A stretch of DNA of 64,000 bases from Actinernus sp. WN-2022 (GCA_030867875.1 JAOWCC010000162.1:62001-126000), one strand, 5' to 3'; shown: positions 1 through 11,575, counted from the stretch's first letter. Numbers and translations: made by a program. Notes: generated by a model not told the origin, from the letters alone.

Positions 1-1
1 A

Positions 2-100
2 GCATTTTATCGAAACATAGAACAACATATAACGACAAGTTGTAATTACATCAGACAAGTAATGGAGTTATATGAAGAAATTAGTAGTAAGGTAACCTAA
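2..100 (+). CDS. C-terminal end of an unidentified ORF
   Basis: The window opens inside a reading frame that runs about 32 codons from base 2 and stops at TAA 98-100. It is followed by an AT-rich tail with GAATAAA near 232 and a TATTA-type microsatellite at 241-268. A short ORF, an A/T-rich 3' region and a 5-bp tandem tail are what the 3' end of a non-LTR retrotransposon usually looks like, but the peptide has no motif I recognise. It could also be the last exon of a host gene. Confidence 0.3.
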   Translation, partial: AFYRNIEQHITTSCNYIRQVMELYEEISSKVT

Positions 101-270
101 TATATCTACATCTACATCTACATATATGTTATTTTTATTTTTATTTTTTATTCTCTAGTTAGTTAGTTTTTTTTTTTAGTAACATTGTTGTAATCATTGT
201 TGTATACTTATGTCTTAACCAAGAGATAAGGTGAATAAACATATTATATTATATTATATTATATTATAAT
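101..270 (+). repeat. AT-rich 3' tail with TATTA microsatellite
   Basis: ATCTAC triplication at about 105-123, T-rich tracts at 128-175, then five or more copies of a TATTA pentamer at 241-268. Consistent with the 3'UTR and tail of a LINE that ended transcription after the preceding ORF. Confidence 0.5.
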
Positions 271-334
271 AATGCCTTTGTATATTCTCAAAAGGAAATG
301 CACATATAAAGCGTTTTAGTTCATTGATGTCCTA

Positions 335-1110
335 CCAGGGGTTGATGACATTTGGCACTGAGACAAGTCTAGCAGACGCGCCGTCTGGGTTTAGAACTAT
401 AGCCAGCTGTAGATAATAAAGAGCGGTGTGTCTACGCGCCCAGCCAACATGATCCATAATCTCTGACAAGTCTGCACCCTTCAGTGCTAATGTAATGGCA
501 CACCCAGATCTAAAGCCATGTAATGTTTAACCTTCATCCGCACCCATTTCTTTTAAATATAACTTGCTTTAAGCGAGCCTCCGCAGCAGCAGAGCTCATT
601 GGGGAATTCTGAATCCCTCCATTAGGTGTTGTAGGCCGGAATAAGTAGCCACGTGTTAGGTCAATTGTTATTTTACATGCCACCTCTATGTATTGCTCAA
701 TACCACGAATGGGGCAAATGTGGTCTGTGGGTTCCTCTGGATCCCTAAAACGTTTTCGTCCCCATCCCTCAACGTCTTGCCCCACACAGGACTAAATAGA
801 AAGCCATCGTCGTTGGGAAAACGTAGGATTTCGGGTACTTTTATTTGGCCGAGATCGAGGATTGTAGCGTGTTGTTCCAAGGGATTCTTTGTCGCAATCT
901 CCTCCCAATAGCCAACATTATTATGCAACTCTCCCGCGCGAAACTGGCTCATGTCCCGGAAAATTAAATCACTGTCGCCAATGGTTTCCCCACATTCAAC
1001 TTTACTTATTATTTGTGTCAGACTACTATTTTCTGTCATCCCTCTGCTGAGAGTGACGGGGTTTCCATGTAGGTCTACGGCCAAATTTCATCCTTTTGTA
1101 TTATTTTCAT
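335..1110 (-). pseudogene. Tyrosine recombinase (DIRS/Crypton type), broken
   Basis: Read on the minus strand, three overlapping frames make up a degraded tyrosine recombinase. The first frame (1084 down to about 740) holds the N-terminal part with the segment LGQIKVPEILRFPNDDG. The second (about 785-534) has a segment reading RGYLFRPTTPNGG. The third (about 530-340) has the catalytic-domain signature HGFRSG (active-site Arg), DHVGW (His box) and ALYY (candidate nucleophile Tyr). At least two frameshifts, and a stop just before the HGFRSG segment, break it. The first catalytic Arg box expected upstream of the LGQIKV segment is not present. Such recombinases insert circular DNA intermediates by site-specific recombination. 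The family (DIRS versus Crypton) cannot be settled without the rest of the element. It is certainly inactive. Confidence 0.75.
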
Positions 1111-1200
1111 TGACATCTGCGTGTCAAATTGTGCATCAACTTCCCAATGCTAAAACATATTTCCCTACAATAGAAGAATAGGGTGCGCCACCCCGGGAGA

Positions 1201-1483
1201 GCCGAGGTGGCGCAGTGGTTAAGCGCTTCGCCTCTCACCTCTGTGGCCCAGGTTCGAATCCCGGACGCGGCGCCATATGTGAGTTGAGTTTGATGGTATC
1301 TCGCCCTTGCTCAAGAGGGTTTTTCTCCGGGTTCTCCGGTTTTCCTCCCTCCTCAAAAACCAACCTAAATTCCAATTCGACCATGGAGTTCGTCGGAATA
1401 CTTAAACATAAGCCTCTGGCTTGCGAGACCCGGTAACGGCTTCCTTTATCTTCGACGTAAAATAAACCATTTATTTATTATTA
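1201..1483 (+). mobile_element. tRNA-derived SINE
   Basis: The first ~75 bases are tRNA-like, with an A-box-like GTGGCGCAGTGG at about 1208 and a B-box GGTTCGAATCC at about 1251. These are internal RNA polymerase III promoter elements. A unique-looking body follows (pyrimidine-rich CTCCGGTTTTCCTCC near 1335), then an A/T-rich tail of TTTATTTATTATTA ending near 1483. The anticodon arm does not fold cleanly, so this is a SINE and not a working tRNA gene. Confidence 0.8.
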
Positions 1484-2168
1484 GTAATGGGGGAATAGAA
1501 AACCCCGAGAAGTCAGCAGAGAGATAACAGCTCTGACCTAGTATGACCGGGAGGGTTGATTTAGATACCATTTTTTTCGGAGCCATAAAAACTCTGGGAC
1601 TTCAAGCATAGCCGCCATGAACTTCTTCAGGTGGTTTTCCACAGAAGCTTTTGTCAACGACTTCATCGCCTTTTGAAGTTCTTTGAAATCTCTTTTCAAT
1701 CGCTATTTCAAGAGAATAAAGACAAAACAGAGAGGACGGCGTCAATTTATGAATCTTCAATATATAACCCACTGCTAGTTACCATCGACTAGTCAACCAC
1801 AAATTCCTATCAGCTTGGACACCATAACGCCAGATTGATTGTCTCAAATGGTTCAATACAAGATAACTCCGTGCTTATCAAACAATAATTGTCAGGGCTC
1901 AATGACTGATTATCGTCATTCCGTCGTATGCTGACACAAAAAGGCATCACAGTCTAGACGTCGTTTTGCAACTAGGGTAAATACCTTTACATTCAAATTG
2001 TTCGGTATACATAAAATTATGCATAAAATGTACCATACAGTTATCTTCGTTAGCCGCTTTACACCCGGAGTAAAACTTATATCTACTCCCGCAGCCTTTC
2101 TACGACCCAACACGCTCAGCGAGTCATGATACTGTACTAGCCATTATATTTAACACGAATTATCTACC
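1484..2168. other. No recognisable feature
   Basis: Unique-looking sequence between the SINE and the satellite. No ORF of note, splice-flanked exon or inverted repeat was seen. Confidence 0.5.
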
Positions 2169-2840
2169 GTCGTCCAACGAACTATCCCGTCGAAGGATTC
2201 ATTGTACAGATAAAACCGGCGAGAAAACCTCACCCGTGCACAATCGTATTTAAACATTATCTGCAGTCGTCCAACGAACTATCCCGTCGAAGGATTCACT
2301 GTACAGATAAAACCGGTGAGAAAACCCACCCATGCACAATAGTATTTAAACAATATCTGCAGTCGTCCAACGAACTATATATCCCGTCGAAGGATTCATT
2401 CTACAGATAAGACCGGTGAGAAAACACACCCGTGCACAATAGCATTCAAACATTATCTGCAGTCGTCCAACGAACTATATATCCCGTCGAAGGATTCATT
2501 CTACAGATAAGACCGGTGAGAAAACACACCCGTGCACAATAGCATTCAAACATTATCTGCAGTCGTCCAACGAACTATTCCGTCGAAGGATTCATTCTAC
2601 AGATAAGACCGGTGAGAAAACTCACCCGTGCACAATAGCATTCAAACATTATCTGCAGTCGTCCAACGAACCATCCCGTCGAAGGATTCATTCTACAGAA
2701 GACCGGTGAGAAAACTCACCCGTGCACAATAGCATTTAACATTATCCGCAGTCGTCCAACGAACCATCCCGTCGAAGTATTCATTCTACAGATAAGACCG
2801 GTGAGAAAAATCACCCGTGCATAACAGCATTTCAAACTAA
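2169..2840 (+). repeat. Satellite, seven copies of a 93-101 bp unit
   Basis: Units begin with GTCGTCCAACGAAC at 2169, 2266, 2362, 2462, 2563, 2658 and 2751, so periods are 97, 96, 100, 101, 95 and 93 bp. Each unit carries a short stem-loop, GGTGAG-AAAA-CTCACC in the best copies, followed by CCGTGCA. Copies 3 and 4 share a TATA insertion after ACGAACTA and look most recently duplicated. There are no spacers, so it is not a CRISPR array. Confidence 0.95.
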
Positions 2841-3198
2841 ACTAAAGCAAATCAACATGGCCATATTTACTTGCTCAAGTTCCCCGTGTTGTTGCTGAGC
2901 CTGTGGAGCTTGTGGGGCCGCTTGTGGAGCTGCTGGTGCTTGTCCGACTTGTGCAACCGCCGGTGGAGCTATTGGTGCTTGTGCAGCCGCCGGTGGAGCT
3001 GGAACCACTTGTGCTACTGGCAGGGCCGGACCATGTGGGAACTGAACTTTTGCCAAAGATTTGCGTGGGTCGTATTTTGAAGAGAAAATCGCTTGTCTGA
3101 CCACTGTTCCGCTGGAGAACTGAGCAAGAAGGGAGTGTCCCACGTTGATTCTGTATTTTATAGTCATCTGGTAGCGTCATCCACGTGCCTGTGCACAC
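2832..3198 (-). CDS. Ala/Pro/Gln-rich ORF of unknown origin
   Basis: Two overlapping minus-strand frames of about 110 residues are open. One starts with a mixed-composition segment of about 50 residues and then becomes a low-complexity tract of Ala, Pro, Gln and Val (about 50-100). The low complexity comes from a short DNA repeat (GCCGGTGGAGCT and relatives at 2920-3005). I recognise no domain. It may be one exon of a gene or chance openness caused by the repeat. No upstream exon or promoter was found. Confidence 0.25.
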
Positions 3199-3324
3199 CT
3201 AGCTGTAAATTGGGTGTTATTGTACCTTATTTCATATTCGCATATCATTATGAGTGTTATGAATAGTAATTATGCATTGTAATACTGAATAAAATTAGGC
3301 CCGGTAGCAGAACAAAGTGAGTAA

Positions 3325-3428
3325 TGTAAACTGGTAAGGTCAAGTGAATTCGTAATGTGATTACATGCTTATATATTCCAAGGGGAGGTCCTTAGGGAAT
3401 GCGCAAAGCGCTGATTACGAATGCCTAA
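3325..3428. repeat. Dispersed ~100 bp repeat, copy 1
   Basis: The block from GGTAAGGTCAAGTGAATTCG to GCGCTGATTACGAATGCC recurs nearly unchanged at about 32135-32226. The ends are partly complementary (GAATTCGTAAT / GATTACGAATG), which suggests a small MITE-like element. Confidence 0.7.
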
Positions 3429-4045
3429 TATAAACACATTTCTGTGCACGTGCTCTATCACTGCGTTCCTTCGCACAGAAACCGTTTGTATAGAAGAGAC
3501 GCATACCAGTTACGTCAAGCTAACAAAGCACTGGGAAAAGGTACAGCAAAAGCGCAAATCGCTTATAGGCCTAAGGACATAGTAACGAGAAGCTGGTTAC
3601 GAATATTCATACGACAATATAAATATTTAGCTGTGTCGGACCTCCACCTGCCATGTTGTTTAATGAGATCTTCCGGAACGCCGTTGTTAACGGCCGCAGA
3701 CGCACCACCTATCCCGGCTAAGAGAATGTAAACCAATAGAACCAGAGGGGACTTAGATGGCTTGAAATTTAGAAATTATTACCTCTCTGGCTCTGGAGTA
3801 AGAAAGTTGGGTACCAGGCCGAAGTGAATATAGCCTTTAATTTTATAAATAAGAAAGTTTTGCTATTATCGCACTTCGGCCATCTTGGATTGAAAACGAG
3901 GCTACCGGATTGTCGGTTACGTAGCGCTGTTGGTCGCGAGTTTGGATGAAAAAGCTACTTCATCTCCACTTGTACAAATAATAGCCAGAAAAGAAGATAT
4001 AGGGATTCTTTTCACATATTTGATTCCAATATATGAACAGCTCAG
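3429..4045. other. No gene recognised
   Basis: Contains small ORFs (3444-3731 and 3930-4112 on the plus strand) without motifs, splice context or composition that would support them. Confidence 0.4.
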
Positions 4046-4215
4046 AAAGCGATGGAGTTTGAAAATACGCGGAGATGTCGACCCACACTTCAGTCAGTTC
4101 AGAAATCGATAAAATATCCAGTGAGTAAAAAACAGCAGATTATAAAATACTTCTTCGCTTAAATAAGTGTGACAGGTTCCCCCAGACTAACAGATAGCAG
4201 AAGTCCATTTTCTAC
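4046..4215 (+). repeat. Arm 1 of a diverged inverted repeat (partner 7240-7370)
   Basis: TTTGAAAATACGC, CACACTTCAG, ATATCCAG, ATACTTCTTCG and ACAGGTTCCC appear in this order here and, reverse-complemented, at 7240-7370. The 3 kb between them is AT-rich and contains no gene I can support. Confidence 0.6.
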
Positions 4216-6085
4216 AAGTAAAATCAAGAGAGAAACCTCACTGCAGTATACCCTGCCACTTCAAATGATCACTTGAAAACCTGTGAAAAATCCTTCATAA
4301 TTTATAGCTCGGGTGTACTCGTTCTAGGAATGATTTGGGTTGGAAATGGTTAGGGTTTTTGGCAAATTTTGGAGTAGGTTTTTAGAAGGTTTGTAGAGGA
4401 TTTGAGAAAATGCATTATTAATGAACCAAAAGGGTTCACTTGCATGGATGGCTGATAACATTGCATTGGTACTGTAACTAATATCATATATGATGATGAT
4501 AATGACAGTATTACTGACTTGCAATGTTGGGCCATTATCAACAAATTGCTACTCGGAAATTGACCAAAATTACCTGTAGAGAAACTGAGATATGGGTCAT
4601 TTGACCATGTACAATGATGATAGTGACAATGGAAATGGACTGGTGATGATATTAATGCAAATCAATATTGATGTTGATGACAGTGCTAATAATGGCAATA
4701 AAAATTGCAACAATGACTACCTATTTTTTTAAAAATCACCTAACTTTAGTTTTCAAACTTTGTACAATTATTTTAATTTCCATGATTTATAATTGAAGTG
4801 AATATTAATCTAGATATTCAGAATCAGCTGATCAGGATGGAGTCTGGCAGGGTACAGCCTACTTTAGTTGAGCAATACTGTAAAATTATTATCAGGCTAG
4901 GTTAGGCTAGGCCTTGTATGTCTCGGGTAGTACCTATTTTATAAACCAACTATCTCGTGCTTTAGGGGGAGCAGTCATATACTAAGAAATGAATATACCA
5001 TCCAGCTTTTGTATCACTATTAATATTATCTTTCAATCATGTAAATAAATTGTAATATATTAAAATATATTGTAATAATAATTTATATTATGTTAATAAA
5101 TACTGCCGGACCCCAACACTGTCTCAGTTGTCTGTTTTGGTATATTACAACATTTTGTACAATTATATACTTCTGCCATAATCATTGCAATGATGCAACT
5201 ACGTTTTTTAGAACCTATACATGTAGCTGCTAGCTGGATGGGCACTCAAGCATCATTTACATCCTTTTTATCAATTTATTATAATTAATATTATTTCTTT
5301 CCCAAGCCAAGCCACATAAATTATGGAGGATAGCTTGATTGCAATTTATTCACAGATAGAGCAGATTTTTTAAACCTGTTTAATAAAATCGAATAGACCT
5401 AACAGTCAGGTTACTGACTAAACTCCAAAATATTATTATTATTATAAGTAATAGCATGGCATAAGGGAAATTACTTTGTAATACTATTATCACCAACTAA
5501 TGAAACTAATCTCAGAGGACTTTAGTTTTTCTCTGCCTAAACTAAAGATGCCATAGTTGAATTTAACTTTTTTGTTATTATGCTTGATTGATCATGAGCA
5601 CCATTGGTTGACCCTGCATGGCTCCCCTTGGGGATAAGTGTGTTGATTTTGACCATCATCATTTTAATACATCAATATTTTAAATCAACAATATTATTAC
5701 AATGTAAATATTCTAGCTTTGTTTATCTTGTAACTAATTGTAATAAGGGCCGGTCTACAATAAATAAGCAATGTTATGCTTTCTAGTAGACTCCTCATCG
5801 CTACTATTGTAATTTCTAAATTATGATTATACATAACAATCTTGTGATGAAATAAATTTGATTGATTGATTTTGTGAAGAATAGTAAAATGTAAAAATAA
5901 AATGTAATAATTGTGGCTGACTAAATATTCAAGGAGCATGCATGGAGTTTAATCATGTCATGTTTGTGGTTTTAAGTATAATTATCTTACATGTATGGAA
6001 GAAGCAGGTTTGACAAATGAAGAGAAGGCCTTTCTTGAGCCATAAAATAGGTAGGGTACAGGGTTGACAGGCATTCATGCACTCT
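4216..6085. other. AT-rich non-coding stretch
   Basis: High A/T content, GATGAT-type simple-sequence runs near 4490-4690, and no ORF with coding character on either strand. Confidence 0.5.
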
Positions 6086-6092
6086 GCTAGGG

Positions 6093-6189
6093 ACTAATCC
6101 TCATCAGCATGCATGCCCTTCTAATTTTGATTCTTGCATGTCAACGAGGGAAAATTAGAACAAGTATGCATGCTGATGAGGGGATTTAG
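6093..6189. repeat. Palindromic hairpin element
   Basis: The left arm CTAATCCTCATCAGCATGCA (from 6093) is matched by a right arm ending TGCATGCTGATGAGG (about 6167-6182), with the inner CTTCTAATTTT / AAAATTAGAA also paired. Arms are about 35 bp with a ~22 bp loop. Confidence 0.75.
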
Positions 6190-6499
6190 AGTTTTTAAAC
6201 ATTTAAAAATGTCCCTGAACAAACAAAGAAAACTGAGGTGATCATGGTATTACTAAGAAAATCACACATGAAATCCCAGATTAACTGGAAAGACTCATAG
6301 CAGGAAGTGCCTCTTCTAAAGATAATTAAAATTTCTATGTATAAGTTCCTAAAAAAACTAATAAATAAACCTTCATTTCGTACCAGGAATTTGACAGTGA
6401 TAAATATCATTGTATAACACCCATGACCATTCTAATAAAACCTCACAAAATATTTCCCTTTGATTCAGTACAAATACATGATATATTTAACAATTATTC

Positions 6500-6590
6500 A
6501 CCGAAGTGGAGGTTAATAGTGGTGGATATTTACTGGGCCGCTTCGGCGGGGTAAATACCCACCACTATTCACCAACACTGAGGTGTATAT
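6500..6590. repeat. Imperfect palindrome
   Basis: ACCGAAGTG...GTGGTGGATATTTAC pairs with GTAAATACCCACCAC...CACTGAGGTG around a GGGCCGCTTCGGC centre. It directly abuts the MITE at 6599. Confidence 0.6.
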
Positions 6591-6598
6591 ACCACACT

Positions 6599-6724
6599 CC
6601 TGGGCCGGGTTGTTCAAAGCCCGATTAGTGTTAATCCTGGATTAACTCTGCACAGAACCTATTGGTTGTCATGGAAATTAACCCTGGATTAGCACTAATC
6701 GGGCTTTGAACAACCCGGCCCAGG
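6599..6724. mobile_element. Fold-back MITE, CCTGGGCCGGGTTGTTCAAA ends
   Basis: The two ends are near-perfect inverted repeats of about 45 bp: CCTGGGCCGGGTTGTTCAAA at 6599 and its complement ending at 6724. They continue inward through GCCCGATTAGTG / CACTAATCGGGC. Only about 35 bp separate the arms. Non-autonomous, with no coding capacity. Confidence 0.9.
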
Positions 6725-6864
6725 TGAGTAGCCAGCACCAAATAGTTATTTTATTTTCTGTCAAATGGACAAAAACTCGCGCGAGATGATCGCTGCTTTG
6801 CTCGGAGGTGAATATGAAATCATATTCACTGTTTGAGTAGCCAATCAGAGCGCGCGAAAAGTGA

Positions 6865-7005
6865 TATTCACTGGTGTGGTATATACTAAAATATATTTTA
6901 CATAAAATATATTATTCACACATTAATTTTTTTGATATTCACTGGTGTGGTATATACTAAAATAATATATTTTACATAAAATTTATTATTCACACATTAA
7001 ACTTT
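6865..7005. repeat. Tandem duplication of ~75 bp
   Basis: ATTCACTGGTGTGGTATATA occurs at about 6867 and 6936. Each copy is followed by the same AT-rich segment ending in TTATTCACACATTAA. Confidence 0.8.
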
Positions 7006-7239
7006 TAATATGATGGTCATGACACTTTCAAAATTAGTGCCAATTTATTATTAGTGGTGTGCAAAGTACACAAATCTTATTCGTAAAATGAAAAATAACG
7101 ATCAACGTGAAAATAGTTCCATGTGCATTAAGAATTATCAAAATATAATAATAGAGGGTGGCTGGTGCACGTGTACATATATTTATTGAGAACAATAACT
7201 TAACATATGTTCCATTCGCCCTGCTGTAGAGACCGCTGC

Positions 7240-7370
7240 TAGCTGTGAGTCTGAGGGAACCTGTGACACTTTAACCGAAGAAGTATTACTTATGTTTTTT
7301 TTTCCTCACTCTGCCTCTGGATATTTATCGAAGTCTGAAGTGTGTGCGTATTTTCAAATACGGCCAACAC
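7240..7370 (-). repeat. Arm 2 of the inverted repeat with 4046-4215
   Basis: Reverse complement shares the ordered blocks described for the first arm, with several indels. The outer flanks do not match each other, so these are two copies of one dispersed repeat in opposite orientation and not proven transposon ends. Confidence 0.6.
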
Positions 7371-7990
7371 CACAAAACTCGTGATGACAGTTATGTTAAT
7401 CTCCGAAAACCGGAAATAAATTCCATTGGTTAAAAAGTGATGGCTCGATGACGTATGCTTGGGAGGCGGAAGGCCTTTCTCGTGAGGAGCTTAGGCCTCA
7501 AAAAATATTACATGCAGGAGGTCGTCTGAGAATGTGAATAAACGTCAGTCAAGAATTGAAGAGGTGCTTTAATAATGTAAAAACGTCAGTCAAAACCATT
7601 AACACTTCGCACGTTTATATAACCAATAATCCCAATGACATTTCATTGAGTATGATAAAAAAGGCTTCTAAAATATTTTCGTAACTTCATTTTATGTATG
7701 ACAAGAGCCCATCTGGGCTTTCACTCGGGCCACATGAGATTGAAGATGTAATACACTTTCATTTGAAATCCTCTTAGTAATAACCAAAGGGAAGAATTAT
7801 TAGCTGAATTTAGCAGTCTTTAGTGGCCGGTAGCGCGGTGACTTTCATTCTCTGCTCCTCTAGTATATATGTAATTTAATAGTTTTGTTTTTCTCGTATG
7901 TTGACCTTTTAATTTAAACACTACTTATTCGTTTAACACACTGCATTTGAGTAGGCATATATTCATTGTTTTGAACCCGAGAATTAACCG
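7371..7990. other. No recognisable feature
   Basis: Non-coding by inspection. No long ORF or repeat structure was seen. Confidence 0.4.
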
Positions 7991-7992
7991 TA

Positions 7993-9250
7993 CTACCGTA
8001 CTTCATGGTCCCTTTCTTTAGTAGTGAGTTGTCGGTCAGGTGATTGTAAACTCTCGTCATTTAGCACAGAAAATGTATTCTGATGAATAGGGATCGGGTT
8101 GTCATGTAAGAAAGATGGCTCTTGAACAAACTGATAAGCTTCAGTAGGTTGGGTAGTCTCGGAACACTGGAGACCTTGGTCTTTCATTGTCTTCTTTTTT
8201 GTATTCTTGATTTTGTTTTTAAAGTTTGAAAGTCTGATATCAGCTTTATTATATCCGCTTTCAACTCGCCATTTTCAACTTCTAGGTCAATAATACGCGA
8301 TGACAGCATCTTGATTTCGGTCTTGTATGTATTATCTTGTTGCACTAATTTGTCTTCCAAATGACTGAGTTTCGTTTTGATGTGACGAGAGTAAGAATTC
8401 ATTACGCATATCAGTTAGGTCAGCCTCCATGTTACAAATCAAGGTCATTAAAGCAGCGAGAGAGTTCTTATTGCGGGCTAATAAATTTATCCTCGTGAAT
8501 AATCTAAAGAATTCTGTCTCTTCCGGTTTGAATTTGACTCATGTGTATGTTGCTTTTGGAGTTTCAAGGATATGTTGATCCAAAACTACAGGCTCTTAGG
8601 GTTTTTCATTGACTTGTGAACTTGCAGGCTCTGTAATTTGTTTTGTTTTCTTAGTATAATATAAAGTGTTGAACATGTTCATGTTCTCAAGCATGTCGCG
8701 CGTGACCTCTGTTTCTTCATTCATTAAGTTCTCTACTTTCATCTGTAATCTGGGAAACTCAATCTTTGCCCATGCCTTGGCACATAACTATTCCTGTTGT
8801 TAAGTAGACGTGGATGATTATAAGTAAAATCCTTCGACAGCTTGTACCGTTTCCGCTAGGTCAATATCCTCGCTGGAACGAAATAACTTGATCTCAATAC
8901 TCTCTGATCCAACTTACGGTAAATTTAAATCTCTGACAGTTTTTAAGAGACTCGTAATATTGGTCTTGAAGTGCCTTCACCCAAAATAATATGTTTTCCT
9001 CGGATGTTTTAAATGCAGCACAGCGAGCCGATGGCTTATATATTCCAATATCTATTTCTTCGAATTTTAGCTTTCCGGATCCTGGCCCCAGTTCACTGGC
9101 TTCAGGTCGTCGTACGTGTCGTATATAAAATCACTGGCCATCTGGGTAAAAAACGAGGTCCTTCGGCTCCGTCAATAGCGCCAGTTGAAATATCCTGAGC
9201 CTGTTGGAAGGCTTTCGCACGAGTGAAGTTAAATAAAACATTAAACTGGC
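7993..9250 (-). pseudogene. Fragmentary coiled-coil ORFs, possibly a dead transposon
   Basis: On the minus strand, 8402-8184 encodes a 72-residue peptide with heptad-like Leu/Ile spacing (KLSHLEDKLVQQDN, then LSSRIIDLEVENGELKADII) that should form a coiled coil. It is followed in another frame by a Ser/Gln/Pro-rich peptide (8187-7993). Further upstream, around 9080-8900, a coding-like segment in one frame includes EENILFWVKALQDQYYESLK and ends before a GTAAGT donor-like site. Stops and frame changes separate the pieces. I do not recognise the family. Coiled coils are common in LINE ORF1 proteins but also in host proteins. Confidence 0.3.
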
Positions 9251-10112
9251 TTACATTTGAGAGATGAGATAGTGATGAGACTCCAAATTAGAGAGAACGT
9301 TCCTCGCGGGTCTTCCGCCATCTTGATTTTACTGTATTCAATTATGTAAATAAATTAACCTGGCGATTGTTGCGTGACCAGCACAGTGCAATCCGATTGG
9401 TGTGAATTTGACCTTTAACGCATGCGCAGACCGCGTGCTACACTGAATAAAAATAAATAAATAACGACTTGCATTTTAAGACTCGTTGCTGCCACAGGCA
9501 GCCCGAGTAAAAATAATATTCTAGCTCTCGTATGTCCAGAGTATGTTTTGGGAGAATAGTATGACCATATGTTCTCCTTGACCAGTTCAAATTTCGAGCG
9601 CAGAGACATCGCATACACCGTCTGTTTTGCTTTCTGGTATACTCTGTCAGAACAACTGCGTTTATTCCCGAAACAGAAATAAGTTTTCATCAGTATTTTA
9701 ATTCTTTTTTCCCAAGCAGGTATTTTCGGAGTTTTTCTGGAAAACAGTTATCGCAGTATTTTCAAACGCATATTCAGTGTATTTGAATTTCGCGCACAGC
9801 TCTTAGTAGCCAATGGTACTTGAAGCACCAAGTGCGGCAGCACTCGTATGCTCTAGAAAGACTGTATTTATATCTGAGCCTTCATGACTTGATAAACCCG
9901 GTCTTTTATTCAATAGACATGCGCTTTTTCCTGTCAGCTCTTGGGTGCAACCTAACCAGCCATGTAATCGTTTGCGATTTGCCAGCTTTGCAACTGACTT
10001 CGACTTCGTCTAGTTAAAGCTCGCAGTTTGCTCATCGTTACTGCAAAAGATAACTCGCAAACCATTCATACATGTACTCTACAGCAATGTGTCTGAAGTT
10101 GAAAGAAACAGC
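9251..10112. other. No gene recognised
   Basis: Only short shadow ORFs. No splice-bounded exon is convincing. Confidence 0.4.
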
Positions 10113-11575
10113 TTAAAGGGGCTGGGTCACCTGGTGCCCGTGCGCAGTAAGTATGCTCTTGAGGTAATTAGCATATCATAAATATTCAAAATTCTTCTGC
10201 GATCGCAATGGTTTCTTTCGCAAGCAACAGTAGCATTGTGTCTGATTGGTCAGTTCAATGAGAGCTCATTTCTGATTGGTTGAGGGTAAGATTGAAACCT
10301 TTTCAATGTTAGCGGGTAGATTTTGTGTAAGAAAGTAAAATTCAGTTACGGAAGTTCACCTCGATTTATCCGAAAATACAGCAATGAAAGTCCGGCTAAA
10401 TGTGTACAAAAACTCTTCACCTCGTCAAATGTAATACTAGGGATTGTTTACTTGTCATCGCTTAGGACAATCTGGCGCCATTTCTTGTGAAAATCGTCAA
10501 CATTTTGCGAAACATGGTTTTGGTCCCGTGTTGACTGGAACGTTCCCTGCTAGCAGAGGTCTCTCTCTGTCTCTCTGCTAGCAGGGAAACTTGAACGCTG
10601 AACGGACGGTTTTCAAATTTAGTCGTCGTTCCTTGCCTTGCTGAACGGAAAACTCCCATCGTTTGGAGTTCTAAAGACTTGTAAAGAGAGTTGGAATTCG
10701 CCTCCTTTCATGATAATTGTTGTGAAGCCTTGGTTCGTTCGTGAAGTGTTTATAAATGCTTCGCTGGAATAAAGTCAGTGAGATAGCTTGGCTCGAACTT
10801 TGACGTTTCCTAAATAATTATTTTTGAAGAGCCGACAAAGTAGCAAGTTCAGCTAAATTTCAGGTATGTTTTATTACCTTGTTTTGATTCTGGAAAACGT
10901 TTTCAGGTGAGTTCGGGTTGTCCTTTGTCTTGGCTTTGGTGTGTTTTGGCTGGTGAGTTTGTCTTGGCTTTTATAGTGTGTTTTGGCTTGTGCTCAGAAA
11001 AGTCGCAAAATAAACTTTCTTTTCTTTCATTTTGTCCGTTTTATAAAATATTGCTTTTTAGCAAAAGGTTTTCGGCAATGTTATTTATCTTCTGGCGTTA
11101 CTTTTTGTTATACCTTGAGTCAAACACTAAACGTTTCGTGTGGCAACAATCTCAATCAACTACTCTTGAAACTACCAAAAGTTCCTTGGCCTTTAGGCTT
11201 TAGCTCCCGCCAGGTTTTGAATATTTGTTTGCTTAAGTGATATAGCAGCATGTTGGCTTTTCCAGTCTCGGTCATTTATTTTTTTCGTCAATTGCCTCAA
11301 GGCAGGCGTTTTCTTTCTTCCTGCCCCGACTCGTTTACCTCCCCTTCCTCCAGAGCCTTCATACATCAGAATTTCAAACATTTAGAATGAATGCTAAACA
11401 AAACGTTCCTGCAAAAAAATGTTTTAGAGGCTCGAAATAAGAGCGATGGAAATGGATTCCTGAAAGGTTCCTTCGGAGGGAGGCTTGATTTCGTACTCCC
11501 GGAGTCGGAAATCAAATTTTGCCTTTGGCCGTGCGATAGACTGGTAACGAATGAGCGCTGACCCAGCCCCTTTAA
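10113..11575. mobile_element. TTAA-flanked TIR element T1, 1.46 kb
   Basis: A perfect 17-bp inverted repeat bounds the element: TTAAAGGGGCTGGGTCA at 10113-10129 and its complement at 11559-11575. The outermost TTAA on both sides is the expected target-site duplication of piggyBac- and Kolobok-type transposons. Inside are a short hairpin (CCCTGCTAGCAGAG at about 10545 with its complement ending at 10588) and a minus-strand ORF of 62 residues (11381-11193). That ORF has a basic Gly-rich start, GGRGGKRVGAGRKKTP, resembling the N-terminus of a DNA-binding protein. No transposase is seen, so it is non-autonomous or decayed. Confidence 0.8.
11193..11381 (-). CDS. Small basic ORF inside element T1
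   Basis: 62 codons, with a Gly/Arg/Lys-rich stretch (GGRGGKRVGAGRKK, residues about 11-24) like an AT-hook or nuclear-localisation tract, followed by a mixed-composition segment containing TKKINDRDW. It lies close to the right end of T1 and reads inward. It may be the start of a lost transposon-encoded protein. No known domain can be named. Confidence 0.3.
   Translation of the reverse strand: MFEILMYEGSGGRGGKRVGAGRKKTPALRQLTKKINDRDWKSQHAAISLKQTNIQNLAGAKA

Noticed and set aside
2169..2840. Possible CRISPR array or hammerhead ribozyme in the 93-101 bp repeat
   Set aside because: Units are contiguous without unique spacers, and the CTGANGA and GAAA core of a hammerhead is missing on both strands.
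6093..6189. CTGATGAG core of a hammerhead ribozyme
   Set aside because: No GAAAC partner at the right place on either strand. The same holds for CTGATGAGG near 17320.
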